A program made the position numbers and the translations under genes. From an uncultured Gemmataceae bacterium (GTDB lineage: Bacteria > Planctomycetota > Planctomycetia > Gemmatales > Gemmataceae): a stretch of 11,720 nucleotides of DNA. Positions within the stretch are counted from its first letter, which is position 1; every line of letters begins with the position of its first letter. The stretch lies in the NCBI GenBank assembly GCA_937922175.1, contig CAKZUU010000365.1:1-11720 (forward strand), given 5' to 3'. The notes beneath the pieces were generated by a model, which saw only the letters and a list, made by a program, of their open reading frames with translations, was not told where the DNA came from and made no database searches. Shown in pieces: positions 1 through 7,833 of the stretch.

Positions 1-2
1 TG

Positions 3-3000
3 ATCTTCGACCACATGCTTCCCGCTTATCGAAAGCATCACGAGGATTGGCTGGGACATCTCCCCGATGAAGAACTGTTGACTCCCTTCTTCGTCGCGCG
101 GGTGGCCGAGGCAGTCTTACGGCAGGGATCGCCGTGGGAAGAGACAGAGCGAATCGTGCAGGGGGCCCTGCAGCTGCTCAACGATTTTGTCGGCCATCGA
201 CCGATCGCGGTGTTGGAAAGCCGACCGCCGACCGATTTCTACCCTCACGAGAAGATCCGCCCGGTTCCTATCTACATTCGGGGCGCGGGGGTCGCCAAGG
301 GAAAGTATCACGACGTCGTCGAGTTGGCGTTGAAGTTGTTGCGGGAGACCGACGCTGACTTGTTGCACGAAGCCTGTTTTGACCTGGAGTTGCTCGACGA
401 ATTGGCGTATGACCCTCGACCGATTGAACACAGCCATCCGGTGACGCGCCGGCCCAACTATTTGTTCGGCGAATGGGATCCGCATCAGGTCGATGCCCAA
501 GGTCGGTATCGTCGTTTTGTCTTGCGAAAGCGGACGCTGGACGATATTTTGTCGCGAGTGCCGAACCACGACACACCGGGGGTGACCCGATCCGAGCGCG
601 TCTTCGAGGCGGCGGCGGTGCTCGCCGGTACGGTGTTGATGGGCTCGGGGATCAGCGGCAGCGGGCCGACCTTCTTCGATTCCACAGTGACGTTGTCCAA
701 ACTGGTGCCTCGCGTCGCTCGGTATCGCGACGGGTTTTACAAACGGCTCCTCGCGGCGGTCGAAGGCGAACATGGCCAAAAGCTGCGTGACGAGGCGGCT
801 CGTCTTCAGCAGCCGTTTGGGGCGGCTCGACAGCATATCAATCAGTGCTTGGCCCGGCGGCGCGCCATTGAATTGCAGGAGAGTCATCTCGCCTTGCTCT
901 TCGCGGAAATGGGGTATCCCGACGTCAGTCGGCGACACTCCGACCGCCTCGAATCCGTCTCCGTGCGCTTCCTGACAGAAATTCGCTGGCGTCTCGCCAC
1001 CGGGCAATTCGCCGTCGATCAGGGCGATCCTGTCCGGGCTTTTCGACTGCTCACCGAAGCCGAACAGTTGCTGCATCGGGGAATCAACTGTGGGGCCATC
1101 GTCGATCCCTGGAATGCCTTGGGGTTTCAGGCCCTGTTCCCTCTGTTTACCTCGCGCGAGGACAGCATTCACGACGAGCGGCTGGACGATTTGGTCGAAA
1201 CGATGCACCGGATGTTTCACCTCTATGCGTCGATTTTGTCGTCGGCAGCATCGGCGGGTGAGGAAGAACTTCGACGGCAAGTGCAAGACAACATGCATCG
1301 CCTGGCGTCGTGGTGGGATCGCCACGCCGTCTACGAGGTTGCGGATTTGCCCCGAGTCAAAGGGGAGGAGCGAGCAGCCGCGGCCGAGCACGTCGCTCAA
1401 GCCTTGGCGGGAATCCGTGCTGCTCAACAGCCCGGCGACTTGGCGTATTGGCGTCAACATCGCGAGGGGTTCAAGTCGCCGGCGGCGTTTGCCCAGGTCA
1501 TCGACGCCCTCTTGCTTCGTCGAGATTTTCGGGCCGCCGCCGGGTTGCTGATGACTTGGCTCAGCGAGGCCGACCACGTCCCGCTCGCCGAAGAGGACGA
1601 TTCCTTCTACCTCCTGGCCGAACGCTGGCTCGGGCAGGTCATGCAGAGCAGCCTCCCCGAAGCCGAACGCGCGGTGCTGACGATCCGCTTTTTTGAACTG
1701 TTGGAAGCCAACGCCGACGAGCTTTGGGGCGTGCCTCCGTGGACGTTGACGGCCTCGTCGGCATCGCGGGAAGACACTTTCGCGTCGGCCTACGAAGAGA
1801 TGGTTTTTGAAGATTCAACCGACGACGATGAGGGGGCGGTGATCGGCGACGCGCCTCGGGAAACGTTCCCCACTGAGGAGGACTTCCGACATCTGGAGGA
1901 TCGGCTTCAATTCCTGACGACGGTCGCGCGATTGTGGCAGCAAGCCGCCCCTCTTCTTTTCCGCTGGGTGGCTGAGTCCACCGACCGACAAGAGATCGTG
2001 AAAAGTTGGCGGAAGTCGGCACACGATTGGCAGCCGGCGCTGATTGCCCTGCTCGATGAGGTTCACGCCTTGAGGGTTCCCGAACCGGTTGGCGGTTTCG
2101 AGGAGGTGATGGAATACGACCGCCGACATTATCACCGCGAACAATTGGCCGAAGCCCTCATTGAAACAACTTTGGAATTAGGGCAAGCCGTGCGACGATT
2201 GGGACCGTTGACGGGGGAGCAACTACAAACCTGGCCCCATGACGCTCCTTGGGAACCGCTGGCTCAACAACTCGAAGTTGAACTGGTGCGCGGCGATGCG
2301 AAGTCGCTCCGACGAATCCTCGGGGCGTTCATGCATGAATTGCGTCAACAACCACTGCTGTTCGTGCCGATGTCGGCGGGGGGACATCCTCGAAACATCT
2401 TGCAGTGCCGACGAGCGCAAGCCGCCATCGGCTCCTTGCTCGAACGCCTGCCGCGTCGTGGTCTCATCCGCGAAACTTTCCATCTGATCCGCCTGGCCCG
2501 AACCATGGAACAGACTTCTCCCCCGCACGGGCGAAAAGTCTCCGAATTCGATCATCTCTTTCCCGCCGCCTTGCAAGGCGTGTTGGAAGCACTTTTGGAC
2601 GCGGTTCGATCTTGGTCGGAGGCGGAACAACGGCAACATGATCTCATCGATTTGTTACGCCGAATCACGGAAGCGTTCCTCAATCTATGGCTGGAACACA
2701 GTCAGACCTTGCGCTTGTCGGTCCTCGAATCTCCCCCGCCGGAGTGCGATTGGGACGAGTTCAAGGATTTCATTCGGCGGTACGGCGGCGACTTGTTTAC
2801 CCCGCAGTTTCTCTCCCTAGCCAACTTGCGCACCGTCGTGCATCGTGGCTTGGATCATTGGGTCGAGGACCAATCCCGACGGACCGAGGTTCCCAAGTTG
2901 ATCGAGGAATTGACCGCCGGCCGACTCCCACGGAAGCAAACGATCTCGATTCTGGAATATCTCTGTCAGGCCCTCATCGAACATCACGAGGAATACCGCG

Positions 3001-3605
3001 ACTACAACAGCACGACGACGCAATCGGATTACGGTGAGAATCTGCACCTGTTGATCGACTTTCTGCGGCTGAAATGCAAGTACGAGCGGTACGCCTGGCA
3101 GATGCGTCCGCTCGTTTTGGCTCACGAGGTTCTCTGTCGGCGGGGAAGAGACTCAGCCGCCCAGATGTGGCAAGCTAATATGGCCCGCCTCACGAGCTCC
3201 TTGGCGGATCAATTGCTCGCCGAACTCGACGACTTGGAACGCCGACACGGTCTACGCTTGCGCACCGTTCGAGATCGTTTCGAGGAGCGTTTTGTCCGTC
3301 CTTTGATGATCGATCGTCTGGTCGCTTATGTCGGTCCGGCCATGCGTGAGGCCTCCGACAGTTCCTCCTCGCGCGAAGGACTTCAACGGTTGGAAGAGGG
3401 GTTGGTCCCGCTGACTCAAGAACCCATCGGCATCGGGTTGGATTTGCCCGAGTGGCTGGAACGCTTGGAGCAGGAAGTCCGACGGATCCGACAACAGTCG
3501 TCTGTCGAACGCTGGACCTCCCCACGCGGTTTGGACGACGGCGTCACTCTCACCCTCGCCGAACTGCAATATCAATTGGACAAGTGGGATCAACCGTTGA
3601 CCTGA
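3..3605 (+). CDS. Giant helical protein of unknown function, 5'-partial
   Basis: The reading frame is open from the left edge (in-frame codons begin at position 3) to a TGA at 3603-3605. The first ATG is at 15, but residues upstream of it (IFDH) read as continuous protein, so the true start is probably outside the window. From the ATG it is 1,196 residues. I recognise no catalytic motif, signal peptide or membrane segment. The sequence is rich in Leu, Arg, Glu and Ala and reads as repeated amphipathic helices. Stretches near residues 317-370 and 498-520 resemble TPR-type helical hairpins. An acidic patch (EDSTDDDE) lies near residues 599-606 and may separate two helical halves. A cytoplasmic scaffold or solenoid protein is the best guess from composition. 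It converges on the JAMM protease gene, 60 bp away, with no clear terminator between them. Coding is secure because no frame other than this one stays open over 3.6 kb; function is unknown. Confidence 0.85.
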   Translation: MFDHMLPAYRKHHEDWLGHLPDEELLTPFFVARVAEAVLRQGSPWEETERIVQGALQLLNDFVGHRPIAVLESRPPTDFYPHEKIRPVPIYIRGAGVAKGKYHDVVELALKLLRETDADLLHEACFDLELLDELAYDPRPIEHSHPVTRRPNYLFGEWDPHQVDAQGRYRRFVLRKRTLDDILSRVPNHDTPGVTRSERVFEAAAVLAGTVLMGSGISGSGPTFFDSTVTLSKLVPRVARYRDGFYKRLLAAVEGEHGQKLRDEAARLQQPFGAARQHINQCLARRRAIELQESHLALLFAEMGYPDVSRRHSDRLESVSVRFLTEIRWRLATGQFAVDQGDPVRAFRLLTEAEQLLHRGINCGAIVDPWNALGFQALFPLFTSREDSIHDERLDDLVETMHRMFHLYASILSSAASAGEEELRRQVQDNMHRLASWWDRHAVYEVADLPRVKGEERAAAAEHVAQALAGIRAAQQPGDLAYWRQHREGFKSPAAFAQVIDALLLRRDFRAAAGLLMTWLSEADHVPLAEEDDSFYLLAERWLGQVMQSSLPEAERAVLTIRFFELLEANADELWGVPPWTLTASSASREDTFASAYEEMVFEDSTDDDEGAVIGDAPRETFPTEEDFRHLEDRLQFLTTVARLWQQAAPLLFRWVAESTDRQEIVKSWRKSAHDWQPALIALLDEVHALRVPEPVGGFEEVMEYDRRHYHREQLAEALIETTLELGQAVRRLGPLTGEQLQTWPHDAPWEPLAQQLEVELVRGDAKSLRRILGAFMHELRQQPLLFVPMSAGGHPRNILQCRRAQAAIGSLLERLPRRGLIRETFHLIRLARTMEQTSPPHGRKVSEFDHLFPAALQGVLEALLDAVRSWSEAEQRQHDLIDLLRRITEAFLNLWLEHSQTLRLSVLESPPPECDWDEFKDFIRRYGGDLFTPQFLSLANLRTVVHRGLDHWVEDQSRRTEVPKLIEELTAGRLPRKQTISILEYLCQALIEHHEEYRDYNSTTTQSDYGENLHLLIDFLRLKCKYERYAWQMRPLVLAHEVLCRRGRDSAAQMWQANMARLTSSLADQLLAELDDLERRHGLRLRTVRDRFEERFVRPLMIDRLVAYVGPAMREASDSSSSREGLQRLEEGLVPLTQEPIGIGLDLPEWLERLEQEVRRIRQQSSVERWTSPRGLDDGVTLTLAELQYQLDKWDQPLT

Positions 3606-3665
3606 ACTCGACGCGCCTGAGTCGCTTTCACGCGGGATCCGACCAATAACAGGCCGGTGTTGTCC

Positions 3666-4109
3666 TCATTTCGTCGGGTCGTCCACCACCCTCCAGTCTG
3701 CCGGTACGAATTGATCCGGTAAAAGCCACCAAACTTGAACTTCCGGTCGGCTCGACCGAAGTGATATAATCAGATGCACCACCGCGTCACCGTAGGCATT
3801 TTGCGTCAGATCCATCCGGCTGGGAACGGCTGGAGAGTGCGGATGGGAGTGGACAACCGCGACCTCCCGCTGACCGACCTCACGCAGCGCCCGATGCACC
3901 GCCAGTAGACTCCGAATATCTGCTTGATAGCGTCGGGTGGCGTCATCAGCGACGTTGACGAGCGGGTAGTACTGCTCGGCGTTGGCTTGGTTGCCGTCGA
4001 ACCGACCGCCGAGTAGACCACAGCTTTCGGCCGGAAAATCCTGCCGTGCGTGACGAATCATTCCTTCGTACACCGAACGCGGGATAACCAGACGGTAGGG
4101 ATTGGGCAA
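3666..4109 (-). CDS. JAMM/M67-family zinc metalloprotease (Prok-JAB)
   Basis: The 147-residue protein is a minimal MPN/JAB domain with the full JAMM zinc site: Glu28 in ESCGLLGG, then His87-Ser-His89-Pro, Ser97 and Asp100. This is the E...HxH(x)7S(x)2D pattern. Family members are isopeptidases or carboxypeptidases. Bacterial stand-alone forms such as Mec process the C-termini of ubiquitin-like sulfur carriers (ThiS/MoaD/CysO) in cysteine or cofactor synthesis. No such carrier, ThiF/E1-like protein or cysteine synthase lies in the window, so the substrate is open. Length fits a single-domain member. The start is a TTG at 4107-4109: an in-frame TAG lies at 4125-4127, only an ATT otherwise lies between, and the next Met (17) would cut into the domain. 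An AGGA about 13 nt upstream is a weak ribosome site. It is divergent from the HTH-EIIA gene, with 71 bp between starts. Confidence 0.9.
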   Translation of the reverse strand: MPNPYRLVIPRSVYEGMIRHARQDFPAESCGLLGGRFDGNQANAEQYYPLVNVADDATRRYQADIRSLLAVHRALREVGQREVAVVHSHPHSPAVPSRMDLTQNAYGDAVVHLIISLRSSRPEVQVWWLLPDQFVPADWRVVDDPTK

Positions 4110-4180
4110 AATGTTGAACGCGTCCTAGAATGTCACCGATGCAGAAGAGGATGAGGTTATTGTAACGTCAGGATCGGGAA

Positions 4181-4885
4181 ATGAGTCACGATGTGATGGA
4201 CTTGAACCAGTTGGCCAGCTTCCTCGGTCGTGATGCGCGCGAACTGGGGAAGCTGGCCAACCGTGGATACTTGCCGGGCCGAAAAGTCGGCGGAGAGTGG
4301 CGTTTCACAACCGCCGAAATCCAGAGTTGGGTCGAGAACGAACTTCCGCGCTGGACGGAAGAGGAGTTGCGAGGGATCGATCGCGGCAGTCGCACCGCCG
4401 AGGTCGAGCCGATGATTGCTCCGTTGTTGCCGCTCGAATGCATCGACCTCGAATTCGGCGCCCGTACCAAGAACTCCGCGATCCGCGACTTGGTGAAATT
4501 AGCGGACCGTTCGAACCGATTGTGGGATATCGAGGCCATCACGGAAGCCGTTGAACTGCGAGAGTCGCGTGGAGCGACGGCGTGGCCCGGGGGCTTCGCC
4601 ACACCGCATCCCCATCGCCGACTACCCTACGCGCAGGGAGAGTCCGTCATCGCTTTCGCTCGCAGTCCAGGGGGCGTGGCGTTCGGTGCAGGACGCGATG
4701 GCCTCACCGACTTGTTCTTCCTGATTTGCTGTGTCGAAGACGCCGAACATCTCCGGGTGTTGTCGCGCTTATCGCGGCTGATGCGACGCCCCGAGTTCGC
4801 TGACTCGTTACGTCAGGCCGAATCGGCACGCGATGTCGTAGCGCTCGTTCAATCGGCGGAGGAGGCACTTCTTCAGGGCTGCTGA
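4181..4885 (+). CDS. HTH (excisionase/MerR-like) - PTS EIIA type-2 fusion regulator
   Basis: This is a 234-residue two-domain protein. Residues about 5-53 (from MDLNQLASFLG through GYLPGRKVGGEWRF to EIQSWV) form a winged helix of the excisionase/helix_17 type used for DNA binding. Residues about 82-230 resemble the mannitol/fructose/nitrogen-type EIIA domain. The sequence GGFATPHPH puts the phosphorylatable histidine of the family G.A.PH motif at His143. EIIA domains accept phosphate from HPr. Fused to an HTH they are expected to act as phosphorylation-dependent switches rather than sugar importers (inference). No EI, HPr, EIIB or EIIC is present nearby. The ATG at 4181 is preceded by a weak purine-rich stretch (GGATCGGGAA); Met6 is a less likely alternative start. 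It is divergent from the JAMM gene and ends 96 bp before the convergent sigma-factor gene. Domain calls are confident; the regulated genes are unknown. Confidence 0.9.
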   Translation: MSHDVMDLNQLASFLGRDARELGKLANRGYLPGRKVGGEWRFTTAEIQSWVENELPRWTEEELRGIDRGSRTAEVEPMIAPLLPLECIDLEFGARTKNSAIRDLVKLADRSNRLWDIEAITEAVELRESRGATAWPGGFATPHPHRRLPYAQGESVIAFARSPGGVAFGAGRDGLTDLFFLICCVEDAEHLRVLSRLSRLMRRPEFADSLRQAESARDVVALVQSAEEALLQGC

Positions 4886-4981
4886 ACCTTGCTCTCGCAG
4901 GGTGCCCCCGATTTCGCGATCCAGACCAGATCCGATCGAATATCATCGCCCTGCCTGACCCGAGCCACCGGTCCAGGCACG

Positions 4982-5764
4982 TCAAATCTTGAGTCCGTCC
5001 GCCAACAATGCCTCGCGCAGCTTGTTCAGGGCAGCGTTCTGAACCTGTCGCACTCGTTCCTTGGACAATCCGAGGGCTTTGCCGACTTGCTCCAGGGTCT
5101 CGACCTCCTGCCCGCCTCCATTGAGGTGATAGCGGTGCGTGATAACAAACCGCTCTCGGGGCGTCAGCAAAGTCGCGGTCTCCCCAAGATACCGCTCCAA
5201 GATGTCGAGGCGAGGGTCGGCCCTGTCTTCGATTTCGTATTGCGAGCTCTCCAAGTGTGGAATCGCATCCAACGATCGAGACTGGGCCAGTCGGTCGTTC
5301 GCCTGCCTCTTCGTGATGCGATTCAGGGAACGCATCAGACAGGTGACCGCGTAGGTGCTGAAGCGAATGCCCAGCCACGGATTGAAAGCGGCCACAATCT
5401 TGATGAATGCCACTTGGCATTCGCTGATCAAGTCGTCGGCGATTTGCGGAGTGGCGGCCCACTTCTGCACGGCACGATACACCAGTTTCCGGTTCCCAAC
5501 GACGATCCGGTTCCGTTCGAGCAGATACCGTTGCCGCCAACGCGATGCCTCCCGTGCGTTGTTCGCCCGACTCCACCGCCACGCTGCATAATGCATCCGC
5601 CGGGCCGTCTCACGTGTCATTTCATCCGGCATGTGAGAGGCAGTGGGGTCCATTTCCTCTTGCTGATACCGATAACGCTTTTCCGCGTCGTCGGCCTCGA
5701 ACGAGGCATCGTAAATGAATCGGGGTTGGGCTTCCTTCGTCACCGGTCGGGCGGCAATGGTCAT
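4982..5764 (-). CDS. RNA polymerase sigma-70 family factor
   Basis: This 260-residue sigma factor has region 2 at about residues 82-152: LLERNRIVVGNRKLV, then DDLISECQVAFIKIVAAFNP, then the -10-recognition part IRFSTYAVTCLMRSLNR. Region 4 lies at about 187-255, starting at LTPRERFVITHRY. Its helix-turn-helix (VETLEQVGKALGLSKERVRQV) should read the -35 element. The linker between them (153-186) is short and charged, so domain 3 is reduced or absent. Residues 46-66 (a helix ending MHYAAWRW) align by eye with the extension preceding region 2 in planctomycetal sigma factors. No anti-sigma gene is adjacent, and it is longer than a typical ECF factor. The ATG at 5762-5764 has only a weak GAGAG ribosome site. 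The gene is preceded by a predicted promoter framed by repeated operator-like elements, so it may be controlled at transcription. Which genes it serves cannot be told. Confidence 0.93.
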   Translation of the reverse strand: MTIAARPVTKEAQPRFIYDASFEADDAEKRYRYQQEEMDPTASHMPDEMTRETARRMHYAAWRWSRANNAREASRWRQRYLLERNRIVVGNRKLVYRAVQKWAATPQIADDLISECQVAFIKIVAAFNPWLGIRFSTYAVTCLMRSLNRITKRQANDRLAQSRSLDAIPHLESSQYEIEDRADPRLDILERYLGETATLLTPRERFVITHRYHLNGGGQEVETLEQVGKALGLSKERVRQVQNAALNKLREALLADGLKI

Positions 5765-5819
5765 GACGAGTCTCTCAGAGAGGGTCGATCTCTACCTGTC
5801 CAGCGGAGGAACCGCAAGG

Positions 5820-5895
5820 AAAACGTTCAAAACAACCAGATTTTTGCCGCCCTAGAACCAATCTGTCAAGATAATTTGAACGTTTTGAACGTTTT
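5820..5895. repeat. Three TTTGAACGTTTT elements, operator-like
   Basis: A 14-bp sequence at 5820-5833 (AAAACGTTCAAAAC) recurs as its exact reverse complement at 5882-5895 (GTTTTGAACGTTTT). A further 12-bp copy (TTTGAACGTTTT) lies at 5875-5886, overlapping the second by a 9-bp step. All three have a palindromic AACGTT core. The first copy covers the predicted start site of the sigma promoter. The other two lie just upstream of its -35 box. This arrangement fits a repressor acting at or across the promoter. The binding protein is unknown; the HTH-EIIA protein and the sigma factor's own circuit are only guesses. Confidence 0.55.
5840..5869 (-). promoter_or_regulatory. Predicted promoter of the sigma-factor gene
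   Basis: Reading the minus strand, a perfect -35 hexamer TTGACA (complement of 5864-5869) is followed after 18 bp by AAAAAT (complement of 5840-5845), a 4-of-6 match to TATAAT. Transcription would start near 5833, about 70 nt before the sigma gene ATG. The call rests on the hexamers, spacing and position only. The weak -10 could mean that an activator or an alternative sigma is needed. Confidence 0.45.
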
Positions 5896-6317
5896 TTAAT
5901 CTTTTTCTGCGGAAAGCCAATACCCGTTTTCGACCGGCCCAAGCCGGCCGAAAAAGTCAGAATTGACTTCGATTTGTTCGTCGAATAATCGTAACGTCTT
6001 GTAAGAATATATCTTAAGAATTGAAAACGTATGCGACCGTATCTCCTGGCGGATACGTCCCCTCGGTCGGTTAACCGACGGATTTCGCTTGGGGCAGGTG
6101 GCAGCTGCCATCGGATGGGAGCCTTGACGCCCCCGCCCCAGGTTCAGATCCATGGGCCAAAGCGAGACGGAGGCGGACGGTGGGGAAAGGAGCGGCCATC
6201 CAGGGACGGCTGGTACTACGCCGAGCCGTGAGATGGACCGGCGACACCACGACGGGACGATGTCTCCTCGGTAATGAAAGCCAAGAGGTGTTGAGCCGCT
6301 CCTCGTGGAGGCACTTC
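5896..6317. other. Non-coding stretch with clustered inverted repeats
   Basis: No convincing gene lies between the sigma-gene operator region and the serpin stop codon. The left part is AT-rich and has successive small inverted repeats. The first is an 11-bp stem with one mismatch and a CCAA loop at 5927-5954. Then come AAGTCA/TGACTT at 5954-5969, TTCGA/TCGAA at 5968-5985 and TAAGA/TCTTA at 6002-6016. To the right are two perfect palindromes, GTCGGTTAACCGAC (6066-6079) and TGGCAGCTGCCA (6099-6110). The 5927 hairpin has A/T-rich ends on both sides but no U-run after it on either strand, so it is not a standard terminator. A minus-strand frame spans 5896-6321, but its product is low in complexity and like nothing I know. 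Confidence 0.5.
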
Positions 6318-7550
6318 TCAAAAATCTTCGACTTTGCCGAAGAACAAAACGGCATTGGTCGGCTTGTGCCGGATGGCGAAGACGAAGGGATGGTCGGCCC
6401 GGAAGACGGCCGGTTGCGCCGGGGCACTGCGGACGCCGACCACGATCCCGGTCGCGGCGGCGGCTTCGGTTCCCTCCTCGTTGACATCGACATAGGCTTT
6501 ATGGACGGCGGTCGTCACGCACAGCTTCTCCGCACTTTGGTGCATTGCCGTGAGATCAGCCGTCTGATCCGAGAAAACGTCGGTGACGCCCAGTTGCTGG
6601 AGCAGGGGTTTCAGGTCATATTCCGATTCAATTTTGAATTTCGGCACCCCGACGATGACCTGGGGCACCGGATGCAAAGCTGACGCCACGTCAGAAAGCC
6701 ATTTCACGCTGAGTTGGCTTTGCAGCCTCTTCAAGCCGCCGCGTTCTTTGGGCAAAAGGATGAGCATCGAGACATCCTTGCCAACGTAGGGCAAGTCGAG
6801 AGCTTTCCAGGGTCCGATTTCTGCGTAGTCGAATGAGGCGGTCTTTTGCATCATCGGCACGAGTTTCTCGCTTCCAGAGGCCGAGAGGAACTTCTCGTTG
6901 CGGGTCAGCCGTTTGTCAAATTCGTTCTCCCATCGGCCTTTGAAATAGATGGCATTGGTCAGCACCAAACGGGTCAGTGGGGAGATGCTGCCTTCCGGGA
7001 GCAGATCTTTGATTTTCTCGCGGGTTTCGTGTTCGACCCATTTGTTGATGCGTTGGCGAGCAGCCTCGGGCTGGTCGAAATCGGTTTCAAACAAGCCGGC
7101 TCCGTAGTTTTCGCTGACGTTGCTGAGGTACTCTTTCTTCCAGGGGTAGGAACTGCTGCCCCACAGCGCATTGGCAACGCTCAGTTCATAGCCTCGCTTG
7201 GTCGTCGGCAGTTTGGGGTTATTCAGTCGGGTCAGTATCTCACGGAAGGCGGCATGGGCCGTGCCGAGGTCTTGGGGCAGGTGAAGCGCCTTTTGCAGTT
7301 GGGCCAACGTCTGCCCCCGAGCCCCTGCCGCCAACATCGAGAACGCCGCCTCCATGCTGAACGACGAGAAGAAGAGGCTGCCCGGCTTCGCCGCTGCTTT
7401 CTGGAAGAAGTCAAGGTTAAAGGCATTGTTGCTTGCGACCCATTGTTCCAGTTGTTGGCTGTTAGGACTGGCCGCTCCGACCCCGCTCCTGAGGGCCAGC
7501 GCCCCTGCTGCCGACTGAGCCAAAAAGCGACGTCGAGACAGTTGGAACAT
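6318..7550 (-). CDS. Tat-exported serpin (serine protease inhibitor)
   Basis: The product is 410 residues, the normal size of a serpin plus a signal peptide. It starts MFQLSRRRFLAQ, where S5-R6-R7-R8-F9-L10 is a twin-arginine motif. A hydrophobic AAGALAL stretch and a likely cut after GVGA, near residue 25, follow. The serpin body has the expected landmarks: NAIYFKGRWE, the hinge EEGTEAAAATG (residues 358-368), DHPFVFAIRH and a terminal VLFFGKVEDF. The alanine-rich hinge is the inhibitory type, able to insert as a beta strand after cleavage. Counting 17 residues from the hinge Glu (P17) gives P1 = Arg374 and P1' = Ser375, so the target is probably a trypsin-like protease. The ATG at 7550 is chosen over an in-frame start at 7601 because GGAG lies 8 nt upstream and the Tat motif then sits at the N-terminus. 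It is downstream of tRNA-Val and two tatA genes on the same strand. Confidence 0.95.
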   Translation of the reverse strand: MFQLSRRRFLAQSAAGALALRSGVGAASPNSQQLEQWVASNNAFNLDFFQKAAAKPGSLFFSSFSMEAAFSMLAAGARGQTLAQLQKALHLPQDLGTAHAAFREILTRLNNPKLPTTKRGYELSVANALWGSSSYPWKKEYLSNVSENYGAGLFETDFDQPEAARQRINKWVEHETREKIKDLLPEGSISPLTRLVLTNAIYFKGRWENEFDKRLTRNEKFLSASGSEKLVPMMQKTASFDYAEIGPWKALDLPYVGKDVSMLILLPKERGGLKRLQSQLSVKWLSDVASALHPVPQVIVGVPKFKIESEYDLKPLLQQLGVTDVFSDQTADLTAMHQSAEKLCVTTAVHKAYVDVNEEGTEAAAATGIVVGVRSAPAQPAVFRADHPFVFAIRHKPTNAVLFFGKVEDF

Positions 7551-7750
7551 GGCATGGGCTCCAGAAAGAGATGAGTGGTGAGTCGTCACCGTGCTAAACA
7601 ATCTAGAGACGGACCGCGAACGCCGCCAGATTGGAAGATACGTGCTGGTAGGCAGATTAACTCAATAACGGCGGATGCAAGGTCGGAGCGATTGGGAGAA
7701 AGGACGGAGGAGAGGCGCGGATCAACTTCGGTCAACCGACAAGATAAAAA
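7551..7750 (-). other. Serpin leader / intergenic region
   Basis: This 200-bp gap between tRNA-Val and the serpin ATG contains no gene. A T5 run (complement of 7745-7749) follows the tRNA 3' end almost directly and may help end transcription. A GGAG ribosome site lies 8 nt before the serpin ATG. A weak promoter reading is TTGAGT, 19 bp, TATCTT in the middle of the gap, but it is too poor to call separately. Confidence 0.4.
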
Positions 7751-7823
7751 TGGGCGCTACTGGATTCGAACCAGTGACTTCCACCGTGTGAGGATGGCAC
7801 TCTAGCCGCTGAGTTAAGCGCCC
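7751..7823 (-). tRNA. tRNA-Val (anticodon CAC)
   Basis: The minus strand folds into a complete cloverleaf of 73 nt. The acceptor stem GGGCGCT/AGCGCCC is perfect. The D-arm is ACTC...GAGT and the anticodon stem is CCATC/GGTGG with loop CTCACAC. The T-arm is ACTGG-TTCGAAT-CCAGT and the discriminator base is A73, as usual for valine. The anticodon CAC reads GUG codons. The 3' CCA is not encoded (A73 is followed by TTT) and must be added enzymatically. It begins 10 bp after the stop codon of the upstream tatA gene on the same strand, so the two are probably co-transcribed and processed apart. Confidence 0.95.
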
Positions 7824-7833
7824 GAAAGTTGCT

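Noticed and set aside
117..1577. 486-codon open frame on the minus strand
   Set aside because: It lies wholly inside the 1,196-residue plus-strand gene; its product is like no known family and the opposite strand has the better protein sequence.
4704..5582. 292-codon minus-strand frame spanning the EIIA and sigma genes
   Set aside because: It overlaps two well-supported genes in other frames and has a low-complexity Arg/Gly/Ser product.
4889..5899. 336-codon plus-strand frame across the sigma gene
   Set aside because: It is antisense to a clear sigma-70 factor and runs on into the non-coding leader; no recognisable domain.
5927..5954. Strong hairpin as intrinsic terminator
   Set aside because: On both strands the stem is followed by A-rich rather than U-rich sequence, and the nearest gene end is over 350 bp away.
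5896..6321. 141-codon minus-strand frame after the serpin
   Set aside because: No ribosome site, it overlaps the serpin stop, the composition changes sharply along it, and there is no family resemblance.
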